A DNA stretch of 64,000 bases from Nephromyces sp. MM_2019 (Eukaryota > Apicomplexa > Aconoidasida > Nephromycida), in contig JADHZB010001632.1 in assembly GCA_015657535.1 (NCBI GenBank), positions 1-64,000 of the forward strand, in the 5' to 3' direction. Made by a program: the position numbers and the translations under genes. The notes beneath the pieces were generated by a model. The model was not told where the DNA came from. It searched no databases and was given only the letters and a program-made list of their open reading frames with translations. Below are positions 24,374 to 36,574 of the stretch, one piece after another (positions within the stretch are counted from its first letter, which is position 1; each line of letters starts with the position of its first letter).

Positions 24374-25190
24374 TTAAATGGGATACATTGTGGGCAGCTT
24401 GCAAGTGTAGTGCTGTTGATGCTTCGTGCAGGAAGATAGGCTGTACATGCATAGAACATATTTTTATTGGAATATGTGCCTAAGACGGCGGAACTACGTA
24501 GATGTAAGCCTTCTGTGTTGTATAACTTCATGTGTTCTATATTGGTGAGGAATCAAGTGCACACGTCGATATACTGCGTTACTGAGCGTTATAACCTCGG
24601 GACCTGCTTTACCATAAAAAATATTGTCATACTTTCACGGTTTTTTCGGTTTAAAACAACCTAAGCTTGTGAGAACGTATTCACCGGGATTCCTGTTGGC
24701 GGTACCCAGTTAAGTTGGCGATAGGAGTCAGACTTAGCAGTCCGTAAAGCACGTCGTAACGTACCCCGTAGAAACGTGGAAAAATGTATTAAGTAAGTAG
24801 AGGTGCCTCGCTGAATCCGCCAGCTGCTGCTAAAGCTGTAGCATAAGGATAAACCATCTTTAGGTGTCAACATAGAATGGCTTCTCCAGTACCTTTAGCA
24901 TGCGCATGATATCGCGTCAGACAGCGAGTACCTAACCCACGTAATGAGCATCCTAGCTTCGAATGCACATAATGCACATATTCATGCTCTCTAAATTATG
25001 TGCAGTACCTATCTCCTTCATTGCGAGGTTGTAGTACATGTACCTACGTGGTAATGTTACCCTGCTTAATACACAACTGTAAAAAATTTCAGCTGTAATC
25101 TTCTAGAGAGGCAGGGATGGCTCAAGGTTCCTCTTGCATAGCACTTACTCGCGGTACAAAGTCTAATTTGGCCACCGGGGAAATCAGTTT
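24374..25190 (-). CDS. 3' part of a minus-strand split gene
   Basis: Exons 25190-25149, 24732-24685 and 24421-24374 are all phase 0 and end at TAA. They read K L I S P V A K L D F V P R, then S D S Y R Q L N W V P P T G I P, then H Q Q H Y T C K L P T M Y P I. The first exon sits between TTAGCAG and GTAAGT. It converges on the plus-strand gene ending at 24241. No family recognised and no start found. Confidence 0.32.
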
Positions 25191-25850
25191 CTGCTAAGGG
25201 AATGCGGATGCAAGCATAGGAAGCTTCGTCCTCGCGGTTAAATAGACAAAAATCTTTATCTTGAGTAAGAGCTACAGTTGTATTTCTACACTTCCTGCCG
25301 GTTAAAAAGATTAATTAGCTCAAGACAGGCTGTGCGGCACAGATGGTGAACAACTAGTTACATCTCCAGCCCTATATACGTTACGGCGGTAGTATCGTAC
25401 TTTTTACTGCAGGCTACAAGTTTAAGCTCAGTTTTATTTCTGGTTGCGCAATTACTTATTGTGAAGTACCCGCTGAAGTATCCCATGCTGCAATGCTAAC
25501 TTTTCCGGCGTTATCAAAGTACTTTGCCGCTATGTGGCCGTATTCTAGTAAATCTCATCGATAGTCAAGTTGGATTAGCTAAAATTTGTTCGTGCCGGAA
25601 CAACACTGGTTGTAGGCTATTTTTTAAATAATATCAAAGCAAAAAAAGCAAGCTAAGTCCCTATAGAATTAATTTATAAAAAGGCTACGCCGCATATATA
25701 CTGATGGAGATGAACTTCAAGAAAGTGGAAAGGCGGCTATTCACGCGTATCTAAGGGCGTGTCCAGCGCAGCTACAGACATACTACTCTTTCCTAACTTG
25801 CCAAACACACTTTCGTATTAGGGAAAACTATATCAGCCTCGGATTGCGAA
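25191..25850. other. No defended gene
   Basis: Probable upstream region of the large membrane-protein gene and possibly of the minus-strand gene before it. One candidate minus-strand exon near 25475-25490 (after ATTGCAG) could extend the latter, but phase is ambiguous. Confidence 0.3.
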
Positions 25851-28800
25851 ATGGATGAAAATGCCAAGCCTTTACGAAAGCACGGCTGCGCCTCGCCTCC
25901 CTCGGCGTCAAGCCCATCATCATCAGGGGACTCTTCGTTCTACATTACCGTAGAAGGATATTCTTACGCCAGCGCAGAAAAAGGTCCCTCTTCCTCCGTA
26001 AGCACGAGAGATATTTTAGATGAAAAAACTTTGTCAAACGATGCCTGTGGTAAAGGAGGTATTAGCCCAAACATCACGAAGGTACACATACCATTTAAAG
26101 TTCAGTGGGCTAATCACAATGAAGTCACGATGGAAGACTCTGCAAGAATAGGCGACCTTGCGGATAGCAGCCTATCGCGTTTTGGGAAAACAATATGCGA
26201 GGAGCTCCTGAACGAAGTTACTCTACAGAGATTAAGGAAGGTTTTTATTCCATCAGACTGCAGCCTTTATCAGGTGCGTCGCCAGTAGTTAGCGGTTTCT
26301 AGCTGTCGATTATCATGTTTAATGACACGTGGCACCTGAATTATGCCAAGTAAATGGAATATGATCTTACGCCCGTAGCTAGAGTAGTACATGCCTTAGC
26401 TGCTTGCTTAGACATGTAAAACCGGTAAGTTGGAATGCACATATGAGGAAATAAACTGCCTTTTTCATGGCCACACAAAAGCCACCATGCATTTTCCAAT
26501 GATACTGTGATGGCGATCCTGTACAAATTGGCTCGAGACAGTGGCGCGCAGACTGAAGTACATGTCTTTACAGCGGCATGACTATGGTTCTGCGACAGTG
26601 CGAGAGATGTGCATGTGCTTTGTGCCCTTCATGACTTTTTGAGCCAAGCATGCTAGTGCCCTCGTGGCACACTAGCATCCCGCACACGCAGGCTCTACAC
26701 GTGCATATTTTCGACGCTCGCACTCTGCGTACAGCTGCTTCATCATTTGCTTTCTGTACACCTCAGCTGCTTTTACATCGTCTTGCATGCAACCTTACAC
26801 AAACTCAACAAGCTTAACGTGCAGATACTCTCTTCCTCGTGCTGCCTCAAGCCGATCGGTATACACACAGTCCGCCTTTTTCTTCTCTTCATCTTGCTAA
26901 TCGTTTCGGCGTTGGATATAAGGCACTCCTGGGCAGCGGGTACAATCGAAGCGTGGTCCTTTCGCTTTGAGTCATGGGCGCTTCTGCTAGCTCTATCATT
27001 CTACATATTGATCTTGACTTACTCGTTATGGTTCCTTTGGAAACACCAGAAGCCAGAGCTGGATAAAGAGGATCCTAACTATGGCATCCACAACGTTAAT
27101 CTTGTAGAAAATAGGCGGGTACTAGATAGTGGAACCCCTTCTTCTCATCATAATGAAGTAGAAAATATTTCCGGTGTGGGCTCCGGGGAAGGAGATGGTG
27201 GGGAATTGTCGCCGTTTTCCGCTTGTTGGCGCGATGGTTCCGCTAGCGTTGCCTCTATTTTAAGGAAGGATGGGGAACCTGGATTCCAAGGCATACTAAA
27301 AGATAGTGTAGAGGGGGCGACGCGAGATGACAGTAGGAAGAAAATAGCTGGTAACCTTTTTTTGGGTACAGAGGTGGTGAGTCCAACTCACCAGGCCTTT
27401 TTTGATGGTCAGCCGACTTCGTTTTCGAGAGGCATACTTCCTCCGGATAGCGTGTCATGTGCTCAGCGGGCACGAGAAGCTCAGGATTCACAGGATTCAC
27501 AGGGTGTGAAGCCACTTGTTGGAGGTTCGAATTTATGTTCTCAGCCTGATCATGAAAATTTGGATATTGAGCTCGCTGACCCTTCTCACCAAACCTCTGG
27601 CCGGAACGAGAGCCTTTTGTTAAATAGTAAGTTAGGGTAATAGCTTTGCAAATACGGGAGTGTAAAGGGGGCTTGAGCTGATTACCCAAAATCAAAAAAG
27701 AGATACAATGAAAAAGGTGGGCTTGTCTCAGCAGGTTATGCGAAGGTTAAAAGTTAAATCTATATGAAGCTTTTGGAATTTTAATTAAACAACGCCTCCG
27801 ATTTATGCATCTTTTCTTGTTCTTAGTGATTTCCTTACTTGTGTTAAAAAATTGATATACTTGAGTGCTCGTGCTGTGCTCCGAGAGTGGAGGACAAATT
27901 AGTAATATGGAGTGCTGAAAGAAAGATTCGAATTCCTTAAACGTTCCAGTTCTCTAAGTTAAGCGCAATCACTTATTAATATAAATAGTTAGCTTCTCGT
28001 AAATTGTACTGTTCTAGCCCATCAATCTGTATGATTTTTATATCCTTTTACATACTGCAGCATAATTGGAAATTCTGCCTGTTTCATCTACCCACATACA
28101 TGGAAGCCAGTGGTTTAAATTTTGTATCTTTGAAAGTTTTCTTGGTGAATATTTTTAAACAACTTGAACTTTTTTGAAATTCCCAGAGAGAGCTTGATAT
28201 GATTTCTGTTACTTTAGCAATGCTCAAAGCTTCACTTTGCAGGGAGTTACCAACTCGAGGAAAAGAGTCCTCTGGAAAATTATGTGAACAGCACTGAGGT
28301 CTTACCGTATGATCCAAAATTTATAAAAAGTTGTGAAATATTTTCCAGCATGTATTTATTGTTCATGCAAGTTTTATATTGATTGCTCACTTATTGTTTT
28401 TTTTGAGTAGTACTACACCCTCTAGTGCGTAGTGTGCATTCCAGAAATATTAAGCCTTGAGTATCCCTTATATGTTATTAAGCATTTGTGTTTTATTTAG
28501 TGCTTTAGACTTCTAATCCGTAGTATAAGCTGTACTGAAACGTTCGTTTGCCATTACAAGGATTTATCATCTTGTATCCACTGTTTCTGTCCGCCATATT
28601 CGCTGCGCTCCGTTCAACCTCTTCTCTACGATTCCACCGTATATGCAGAGGAGGAAATGTTGGTTGGGAACACGCCTCATTTTCAAACAATGAAGTATGG
28701 CTTTTTTTTGCAGTTATCACGAATTAGTTATCTTGCATAAGTTTAACGTGGTTGATTTGAAGGAATTTCTGTTCTAATTATCTTTCTTAGCCTTTTTCTC

Positions 28801-31800
28801 ACCCTCCCTTACCCTCTGCCATGTATTAATATCGTTAGATTGACGATTTCCTCCCTGAAAACCGTTCTTATCGACGTAAGACGAGGGTCTTTTCCAATGG
28901 TAGCCTGACCTCCTTCCATCGTAAAGTTTTTACTGGCTCCCTGGCACTGAACAATCCAACCACTTGCCACGATGCGCACGATAGCAATTATTTTTGTATG
29001 GTGCATAATACGCGCCCTGGGATCTTATGTCCCGATGCTTCGCAGCAGAGCAGGACTGTTCCTTTTTTATCCCTTAGCTCATCGAATGATGGAGAAAAAA
29101 TGGAAATTTCTTTACCATATCAGAGCAGGGCAGCTGCTTTGCAGATACCCTTGCCTAATTCCATGAACTATAGTTTGGATTTCCTTCAGAATGTCAATGA
29201 AAGAATGGACGAAGATACAAACGAAGGAGGAAGGAATGTGCCTCCTTCTTTATCCACAAATACAGATGGCTCGAATAGCTTGAAGCTACTGAGAAAGGTA
29301 TCCAGAGTGTTTAAAACTACAGAGTATGCAGATTCCAGCGAAACCAAAGTTGATACGCTCAAGGTTAGCGGCTAGCCGTAGATAAAATGTCTAATTTCCA
29401 TTAAGACAGTATATAGTACAAGATCATACTTTCTATGCCTGTGACGGCGACCGGAGACTTTTGGTGCTGTTTTTTCCTCATTATTTCAGGACACCAAGCA
29501 CGGAGATACGACGAAGGAAAATTTAGGAATTTTTGATTGCAAGTGCAACTCCACAAAAAATGGAGGAAGCCAATTAACCAGTTTGCTTAGTAGACCGCAG
29601 AGCAATGATACATTGCAGAGATGCTTGAGCAGGAAATCATCTATTTGTGCAGATGAGGTGAAAGATGCATGCCTGCGCAGATCTCAAGACCCTTTAAGCA
29701 ATGCCCATGATAGGCAAGTTTACGCCACCACTTCGTATGAGTGTGCTGCTATGGAGAACCGCTTGAGTATACCACCCAAAGCGCAGGAAGACACTTTAAG
29801 CTCATATGAGGAAATTTTCGTAGAAGAAAATAAGGCGAAAATAAGAAATAAGCATGATTGTGGCGTGAAGCATTATAGCAATACTCACCACAAGGATTTC
29901 CCTGAAAAATTAATCTCACAGCAATGTGCTTATGCCGGGAATCGGCTCCCAGTTTGTTCCCCAACTGTTATGAACCATGTTGTTATGGACTCCGAGCGCA
30001 ATTGCCATATTAGTGCTGACAAAGCCAAGAAGCAAGGGAGATCTCTACCTGGTGCACATAAAACCCGAAAGCTTGAAACGCGTTCTAAAGGGCTATTTCT
30101 GCAGCACTCTCTCGCTACAACTAATCCCTTGACTGATGATTCTTCAGCAACAAGCTCATTGATGCAAGCGGCTGATCAGAACTGCTTCGAAAATGGGGTA
30201 GACCCATCTTGCCCCTATCAAAGCCGAAATCCATTCGTGTTAGATACTGGGAGTCATAAAGATGAAGCATGGCAAGTTTCGCCAACCCAGCAATGTCTGT
30301 CGCTTACGGCGAATAGCAACCACAAGTTTCTTTTCCGTTTTCTTCGTTCCGCCAAAGTTAACGCGTTTTACACTAAAGTTTTGAATTTGCAGCTGCTCTT
30401 CTTTACAGTTAAGGACTTTGATAAAAGGCAGAGGTGCAATGTTTCCGAATACCTACCAGGCATTCTCGATTTTCAATCCATCCTTCTACCAATTTCTCTC
30501 CTAGCTTTACTCTTCAACTTGGTGTTCAACTTTCCTTTAATATGCAGTGATGCCTATCTTTCGATTGGTGAACATACTAGTATGTGTCAGCGTGTAATGC
30601 AAGTCTTCCCAAATGTAAGGTCAATTATTTTTGAAAGCATAGAAAGAGTGACATCGGAATCAAGCGAATCAACTTTTTCTAATAGTGCTTTCTTTTTTAA
30701 TGAATTATTTTTTATGGGTTCCATGACGAAGTATTACATCGTGATCGGTGCTGCTATCATAGATCAGGTGATTTCTCGTTATCCATTTTTGCTTATGCGC
30801 TCCATCTTTTCCGTTCAAGCTGTCTTCAACATCTATCTAATATTTCTCTTAGTCTTCTGGCTGGCTGATTTACCGGATGGAATCACCACAAGAGGGTATC
30901 TATACGAGCTACTCAACTTGAACAATGCGAACTTTCGATGGGTTTCGTTACTAGGCCCACTAATTTTTTCTGCTGTTTTTGTACCTGTCTTATGCTCTCT
31001 CATCTGGCTTTTTCATGTAAAAATTAATCGTCAACTTATAAAATGCTCCTGTAAAGTTTTGAACGATCATACAAATAATATGAAAAGAGAAAAAAGCATG
31101 AGAAAGCAAATAAAAAGAAGTAAGAAGGATTGCTGTAACATATATTTTGAAGGACAAAAAGCAATGGGAAACAGAGGTGCCAATACAAATACATGGGAAG
31201 TGGACGAAGATCATATTGAATTTCTAGATGCTGTTGATATAGCTGGATTTCGGGAAGCTAGGACCAATTATTCTAGAGGTGCTATGGGTTACTTAAATGA
31301 AAAGTCCTCCAGAATTCCTTTTTACGACTTTTTTAAAGACTTTGATAGTAATACTGGCAAGACCAAGAACAATTATCGCAATAACCAACCTGTGGAAGAA
31401 GATCCTACTAGCGATCAAGGCCGCTTATTGTGTAGGGATCTTATCGCTAAAAAAAATACAGATTTACTCGAGGCCTATGAGCCGATGGTCAAGCGGGGAG
31501 AAATGAAAATACATCGAAGGAGTGGAGAAGGCAGGCACACATTAGAGGGGCAACATGATCGTAGAGCAGTTAAGTATATTACTACCAAAGAGCCAGTGCA
31601 ATTAATAGGTAGCCAAGGATCCAGAGTTTATCGCATTAGTTCTGTACCACCACATTGCATTCGCACAGAAGTCCCGCCACGGAATAGGCCTTTCATGATG
31701 GCATCTGCGATAAATAAGATGAGAAGCGAAAAGAATTCAGTCGGAAAAAATTTCAAAGCAGAGTCATTTGAAATGGCCCCGGAAAATTGCAGACTCCCCG

Positions 31801-32219
31801 AAATAGATTCTAGGGCCGAGCATGATGTTGCATTTGCTGTTCCCCAATCTACTCTGTACCACCCAGCGATCTGTCATTCTCATCATTCAAAAGGAAAAGT
31901 GATCAAGGGCAGAACACCTCTGCAGAATATGCATATTTCTGGGCGCCCTAAATTAAATCTTATTAAGCGAAAGCAGTCCGGGGATTCTACTGTATCCTCG
32001 CGAAATGAGATAATGCTACTGAGGTCTGCAAAAGAACGAAATTTTGACCGACGAGTATGTCCTCATTTTATGAAGAATGATGTTAAGAAAAGAGTTGCTA
32101 TAAGTGGCAAAAAGAATAAGCTGCAGCTTAGCTTTCCAATGGCTAGCGCTCCACATTTATACGATGAGACCAAGTTAGGTGAACGCATGAATAGCTTGCA
32201 CAAGCCTGGATTGAAATGA
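25851..32219 (+). CDS. Large polytopic membrane protein, 1472 aa
   Basis: Five exons in phase: 25851-26273, 26735-27626, 28243-28298, 29046-29363, 29490-32219, ending at TGA. Residues 1-141 are soluble and Ser-rich. Exon 2 opens with two hydrophobic segments (around R L F L L F I L L I V S A L and L L L A L S F Y I L I L T Y) followed by a long acidic, Ser/Gly-rich region. The last exon (910 codons) starts with about 250 polar residues, then four or so hydrophobic segments (S I L L P I S L L A L L F, Y Y I V I G A A I I, F N I Y L I F L L V F W, L I F S A V F V P V L C), then a basic, low-complexity tail of about 390 residues. No transporter, receptor or enzyme motif seen; I do not recognise a family. 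The start of exon 4 (29046 or 29049) is the least certain joint. It is the longest coding exon in the window. Confidence 0.65.
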
Positions 32220-32457
32220 GCAGTACATAGCGCATGGTATTAAAAATGTTTCTAACCTTTTCAATGAGCGCGTAAAGCAATACACTTCTTTCTGATGTTT
32301 GATCTTGTTGCCTTGGAGTTAATCTTCCCTATTTTTATGTTACTTCAACTTCGTAGGTTGTCCCCCTGTTTTTTAGAAGTCGTCACCGCCTATTGCATCG
32401 TGGTGTCATTATTAGCGTGGACTTCAAAAGTTGTTTTGTAAGTTGTAGGCAATTTGT

Positions 32458-35400
32458 ATGGAAGCAGTGAACGGCGTATCAGACTTCGCTGAATTACCTA
32501 TTTTGCAGCATATGTGCCCTGTCCACTCCGACAAAGAGCAATACCTCGTGAGTTATACGAAATATCTTTTCCAGTCTTATTAACATTTTTTTCGTTAATC
32601 GCAATAAACTTATTTGTTCAACTAGCCGGCGAATGTAATAGCCTCTTAGCTTGGGTGCGCTACAATCGCTACTAGACGATGCCTTCGAAACTAAAAATGC
32701 ATACACCTGTAGATTCTTTTCGTGAGCAGGCAATTTATGATATATGCACTCCTATTCGATGGCCCTTTATAGGTGGCTAAATCTATGGATGATGTTGAAG
32801 TATAACTGCCTTTACTGGTACAAGTGTTTTTGGTCATTACGATAATTATATATAGAATTAACTAAATAATGCTATGGGTTATGAGTGTTGCTTTCTTTCC
32901 TCTTACGACAAAGCTTTTCCTCAAGTATATATGCAATATAAAGTTGGCTTGGGGAATGATTTACAAAGCATTTCCTCATTTTGATTAGCATTGCATTACG
33001 TCCAGCTGTCGGTAAATATGTTCAGTGGTTCGAGGTTCCCTTACATCAGTGCATGCATTGACAGGTCATGGATTTTGTCGATTTGCTAGTTTTATTGGCA
33101 TTTTTTTACATTTTGAAAAGATGAATTACTGATGGCTATCTTGATTGCTTCAACACAAGCTTGACTTGGTAGCTTTCCCATTAGCCTAACGACATCTTGA
33201 AGCAGTTTAGAATATCTTTTCGTAAACTCTGCCTAGTAAGAAATCAAAACCTGATCTTAAAGCAAAGGAGTATCGCCGCAGTGTTCCATTGGGTGAAAAA
33301 TCCTATGCCCCCGGATGCGAACATACTATTTCGTGCTCTAAACCTTTTGGATGAACGTGGACAGAGGAGTATTTGATCTGCGGCTTCGAAGGGCGAAGCG
33401 TGACCGAGATCTAATCTAGGTTAAGTCATTTATTTAAGGCTTCTTTCATAGCATGCATTTAATTTTGACTGTGTATGGCTTTAATGTACTAATAGCTAGT
33501 ACAACAATCAGTTATGCCTGCCTCAAACTGCTAGGAAACGGGAAATGTAAGCACTACCCATAACGCATCATTTGCTGGTTTTTGCAATGTACATTGTATA
33601 GTATGGAATGTGAGGCTTTTACTGACAGCGAAGTCACACGCTAGTCTGAGTGGCGCACAACACAGGTGCTGTTTCAGGGACCTGGCTATTGTCATGCTGT
33701 GGAGCACAAAATTTATTACCTGGGGCTGGTATTTACCCCCTAATAAGCTTCACTGGTGCTGTATTGCCACGCAGAAAGAACTATGAATTTGCTGCTTATG
33801 AGCAGGATAAAGTGAATGGTATGCATCCTGATTTCTCAGCAAATAGTATCCCATTAAAAAAAATCAACGAAAAATTGCTCCGAACATCTTTCACAGGCAT
33901 TGCCGCCGGAATATTTATATAGATATATAATATCCCGTATGTACGAATGGGGGCGTGCATAACTTGCTAAAACCTGTACGAAGATGCTTCAGAAATGTCT
34001 TCTAAACTGACGCCTTCATTGCGCACTGCTGTGGACGCTTCAAATACTTGGCAATCATGAAATGATTGCTGCTTATCGGTGGCATGAACACGAGCTTACG
34101 CTGCTCGTTTTTCACCACAATTTTACCACGCTTTGCTAACTTCCAGCTGTATACTATCCGAAGTGTGAAGGAAGCAAAGCTTCTCTTCCACCCATACCCT
34201 GGAAATGACATGAGCAAACTAAACGAAGGCGATATAGCATATTTAAACGCATAACCAAAAAAAATTGCTGCAAAATTTTTATTGATGTTTGATAGAAGAA
34301 CACCCGCATAGAACGGTAACTTAGACACATTGGGGTAATCTGCAGTGTGTGCCCTCATTCCTTGTTACCATCCAAACCGTAGTATCGGGGCAACAAGCCT
34401 GATACTGTTAATTTCCTGGTGTGTCACTGGAATCCTTGTATTATTAGTAGTTCGCACCAAAATGTGCACATGGTTAACTCTTTCCGTTATACCATGATAC
34501 CGTATAGTGGAACCTTTATTTTACAGGCTAGCTTTGAGCAAAGCACTCCAAAACTTACGATTATTAAAGCAGAAGTAATTAGCACAAGCCATTTATAGCA
34601 GACTGCTGTAGGGTTTCATGTGCCACAACTGTTACAACGCTGAAGATAATATATCTGTATAGGCAGAAAAGGCAGAAAACGATCTATTTTACAGAAAAAA
34701 ATTGTATCTTGAGATAAGCTCGCCTTGTGCGAACACGAATCGTATATCAGTGATAGCCGGAGGCCGTTGCCTAAGCTTCATATGCTCCACCCCTGAATTC
34801 ATAGGTTATACGCATGGGTTGCACGGTGGCCAAGTGTTAAGCTACTAGGCGCCACACGCCAGCCTAGTTTCTGGTTTTGCCGCATCTTTATTATAAACCT
34901 GTCGTTGCTGCTCTTTCAGCAGAAGCAGCACGATTCTACCATAAAAGGCATGAGGCGCCGATGAGCTGGCGCTGGCGTCTAAAAAGAAATGATCTAAACA
35001 TCACACATTATCATAGGCGTACGTCAATGAAATAGTTTACTCGTTGACATATAAAGCTTAAGGTGAAATGGCAACTATAATGGCTTTCCATCCTATGTTA
35101 ACATAAAGCTACTTGGGGAATCATTATCTTGTGCGATTCATTCGTTTATAGTGGTAGCTATAGAAATTAAGGAAGCCATCTCACGGACAAGAGATTCCCA
35201 TGTGGTTAATGGGAGATACACGAAAAAAAATTTATATTGCAACGTGTCGACGATTGATGGGGGAACTCGGCATAGAAAATAAAGTAGGTGTCATGATAAC
35301 TTATGCTAACTTCAAAATATATAGGAGAAAAACGTTTCGAACGGCGAATCACTAATGAGTCTCTGCTTTCCCGCTAAAAATTACACGTTATATTGGTGTA

Positions 35401-35791
35401 AACTATTTTAAGTGATGTAGTCAGTGGCACGCCCATTCCCTGGCATGCTATTCCTTCCCCACACCAGGAAAAGTGCCCACAAAACTGCCTGGCATGCTTT
35501 AATATTTGTACGAGCAGATGTCAAGTTAGGTTGTTAAAGACAGGGTTTGGTTATGCGCTTAAGCAAGGAATTTTAGGCTCATGCTTAGTTCTTGACATGT
35601 GTCGTATGGCTGTGCTTCACGTAAGTGAGTTTTATTCATCAGGGGGCTCATAAGTAACTAGCGCGTATTTTGAGTGTACAGCTGATGCTTTAGAAGCCTT
35701 AGGACTGCAAGTAGAGCGCGTTCTTCCATTTACACCATATGATACCATATTTGATCCTACAACTGCCAATCCTTGGGTTATTTTATTGTAA
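32458..35791 (+). CDS. Small split gene, 129 aa, unknown
   Basis: Exons 32458-32547, 32773-32799, 33206-33368 and 35682-35791 join in phase from ATG to TAA. The first exon reads M E A V N G V S D F A E L P I L Q H M C P V H and ends at GTGAGT. The third contains F H W V K N P M P P D A N I L F R A L N L L, which faintly recalls the helical segment after the motor of DEAH-box helicases but is far too short to claim that. The last reads A D A L E A L G L Q V E R V L P F T P Y. No signal peptide or membrane segment. The 27-base second exon and the 2.3-kb last intron are the weak points. Confidence 0.42.
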
Positions 35792-36574
35792 TGCGGGTGC
35801 TATGGCATACACCAAACATAAATAACAATGTCAACAAAAGTGCCACATGGTATATTGCAAGCTTTCCCGCTTAAAGAAAGCCTTAAGTCCTATATTCTGT
35901 TACTTTTCCGGCATCCTCGCTAACTTCAACACTTAACATCAACACACAATGCTCTACATTATAAACTAAGGTTTAAAGGAGGTATTGTGCTTTATACATA
36001 TTTAAAAAATTAACTTTTTGAAAAGCATATTTCTATTAACCTAGTATAAAATTTTTCAATGGTACAGTCAATGCCGTATATGCAACATGGCGCTCTCCAT
36101 TCTATTGCGCAGGTTCTTACAAAGGTATATCAGAGATTCTGAATAGTTGTTACCTATTTCCATAAGCTTCCTTACTAAAATATGCTGTGCTTATGCTAGA
36201 TTTCCGTAGCACGCCTTTGCAATTTTGTATAGAATTTATCATTTTTCATTAAATTCTATGTAGTACAGTTAAGGAATATTCTTTAGGATATTTTATGTTT
36301 CAGATTGCAAAAGCACTGTTACGCTGAGTCATAGCGCTTGACTCAGTGGATGAAATTATCTGGCTTTCCGTTGTGTAAAAGTAGGCATTAAGGTAAACCG
36401 TGGCTCTTAACGACTATTTATCGCTGTTAAAATTTCCTGTTTGGGTTGTATGTTCATGCGATAGTGGACCTGAAATTTGAAGAATCATTAGCAACCCCAC
36501 AGGAGAACTAGGCAGGAAAGGTTAATCAAATTTGTAAAAAAATAAATCTCTATCCTGACCTGGGCTGCTCAAGA
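35792..36574. other. Intergenic, nothing seen
   Basis: AT-rich interval between two plus-strand genes. It should hold the 3' end of the upstream gene and the promoter of the EF-hand gene, but I cannot point to a specific signal. Confidence 0.4.

Noticed and set aside
33020..33050. GGTTCGAGGTTCC resembling a tRNA T-arm
   Set aside because: No matching acceptor stem or anticodon arm at the right distance on either side.
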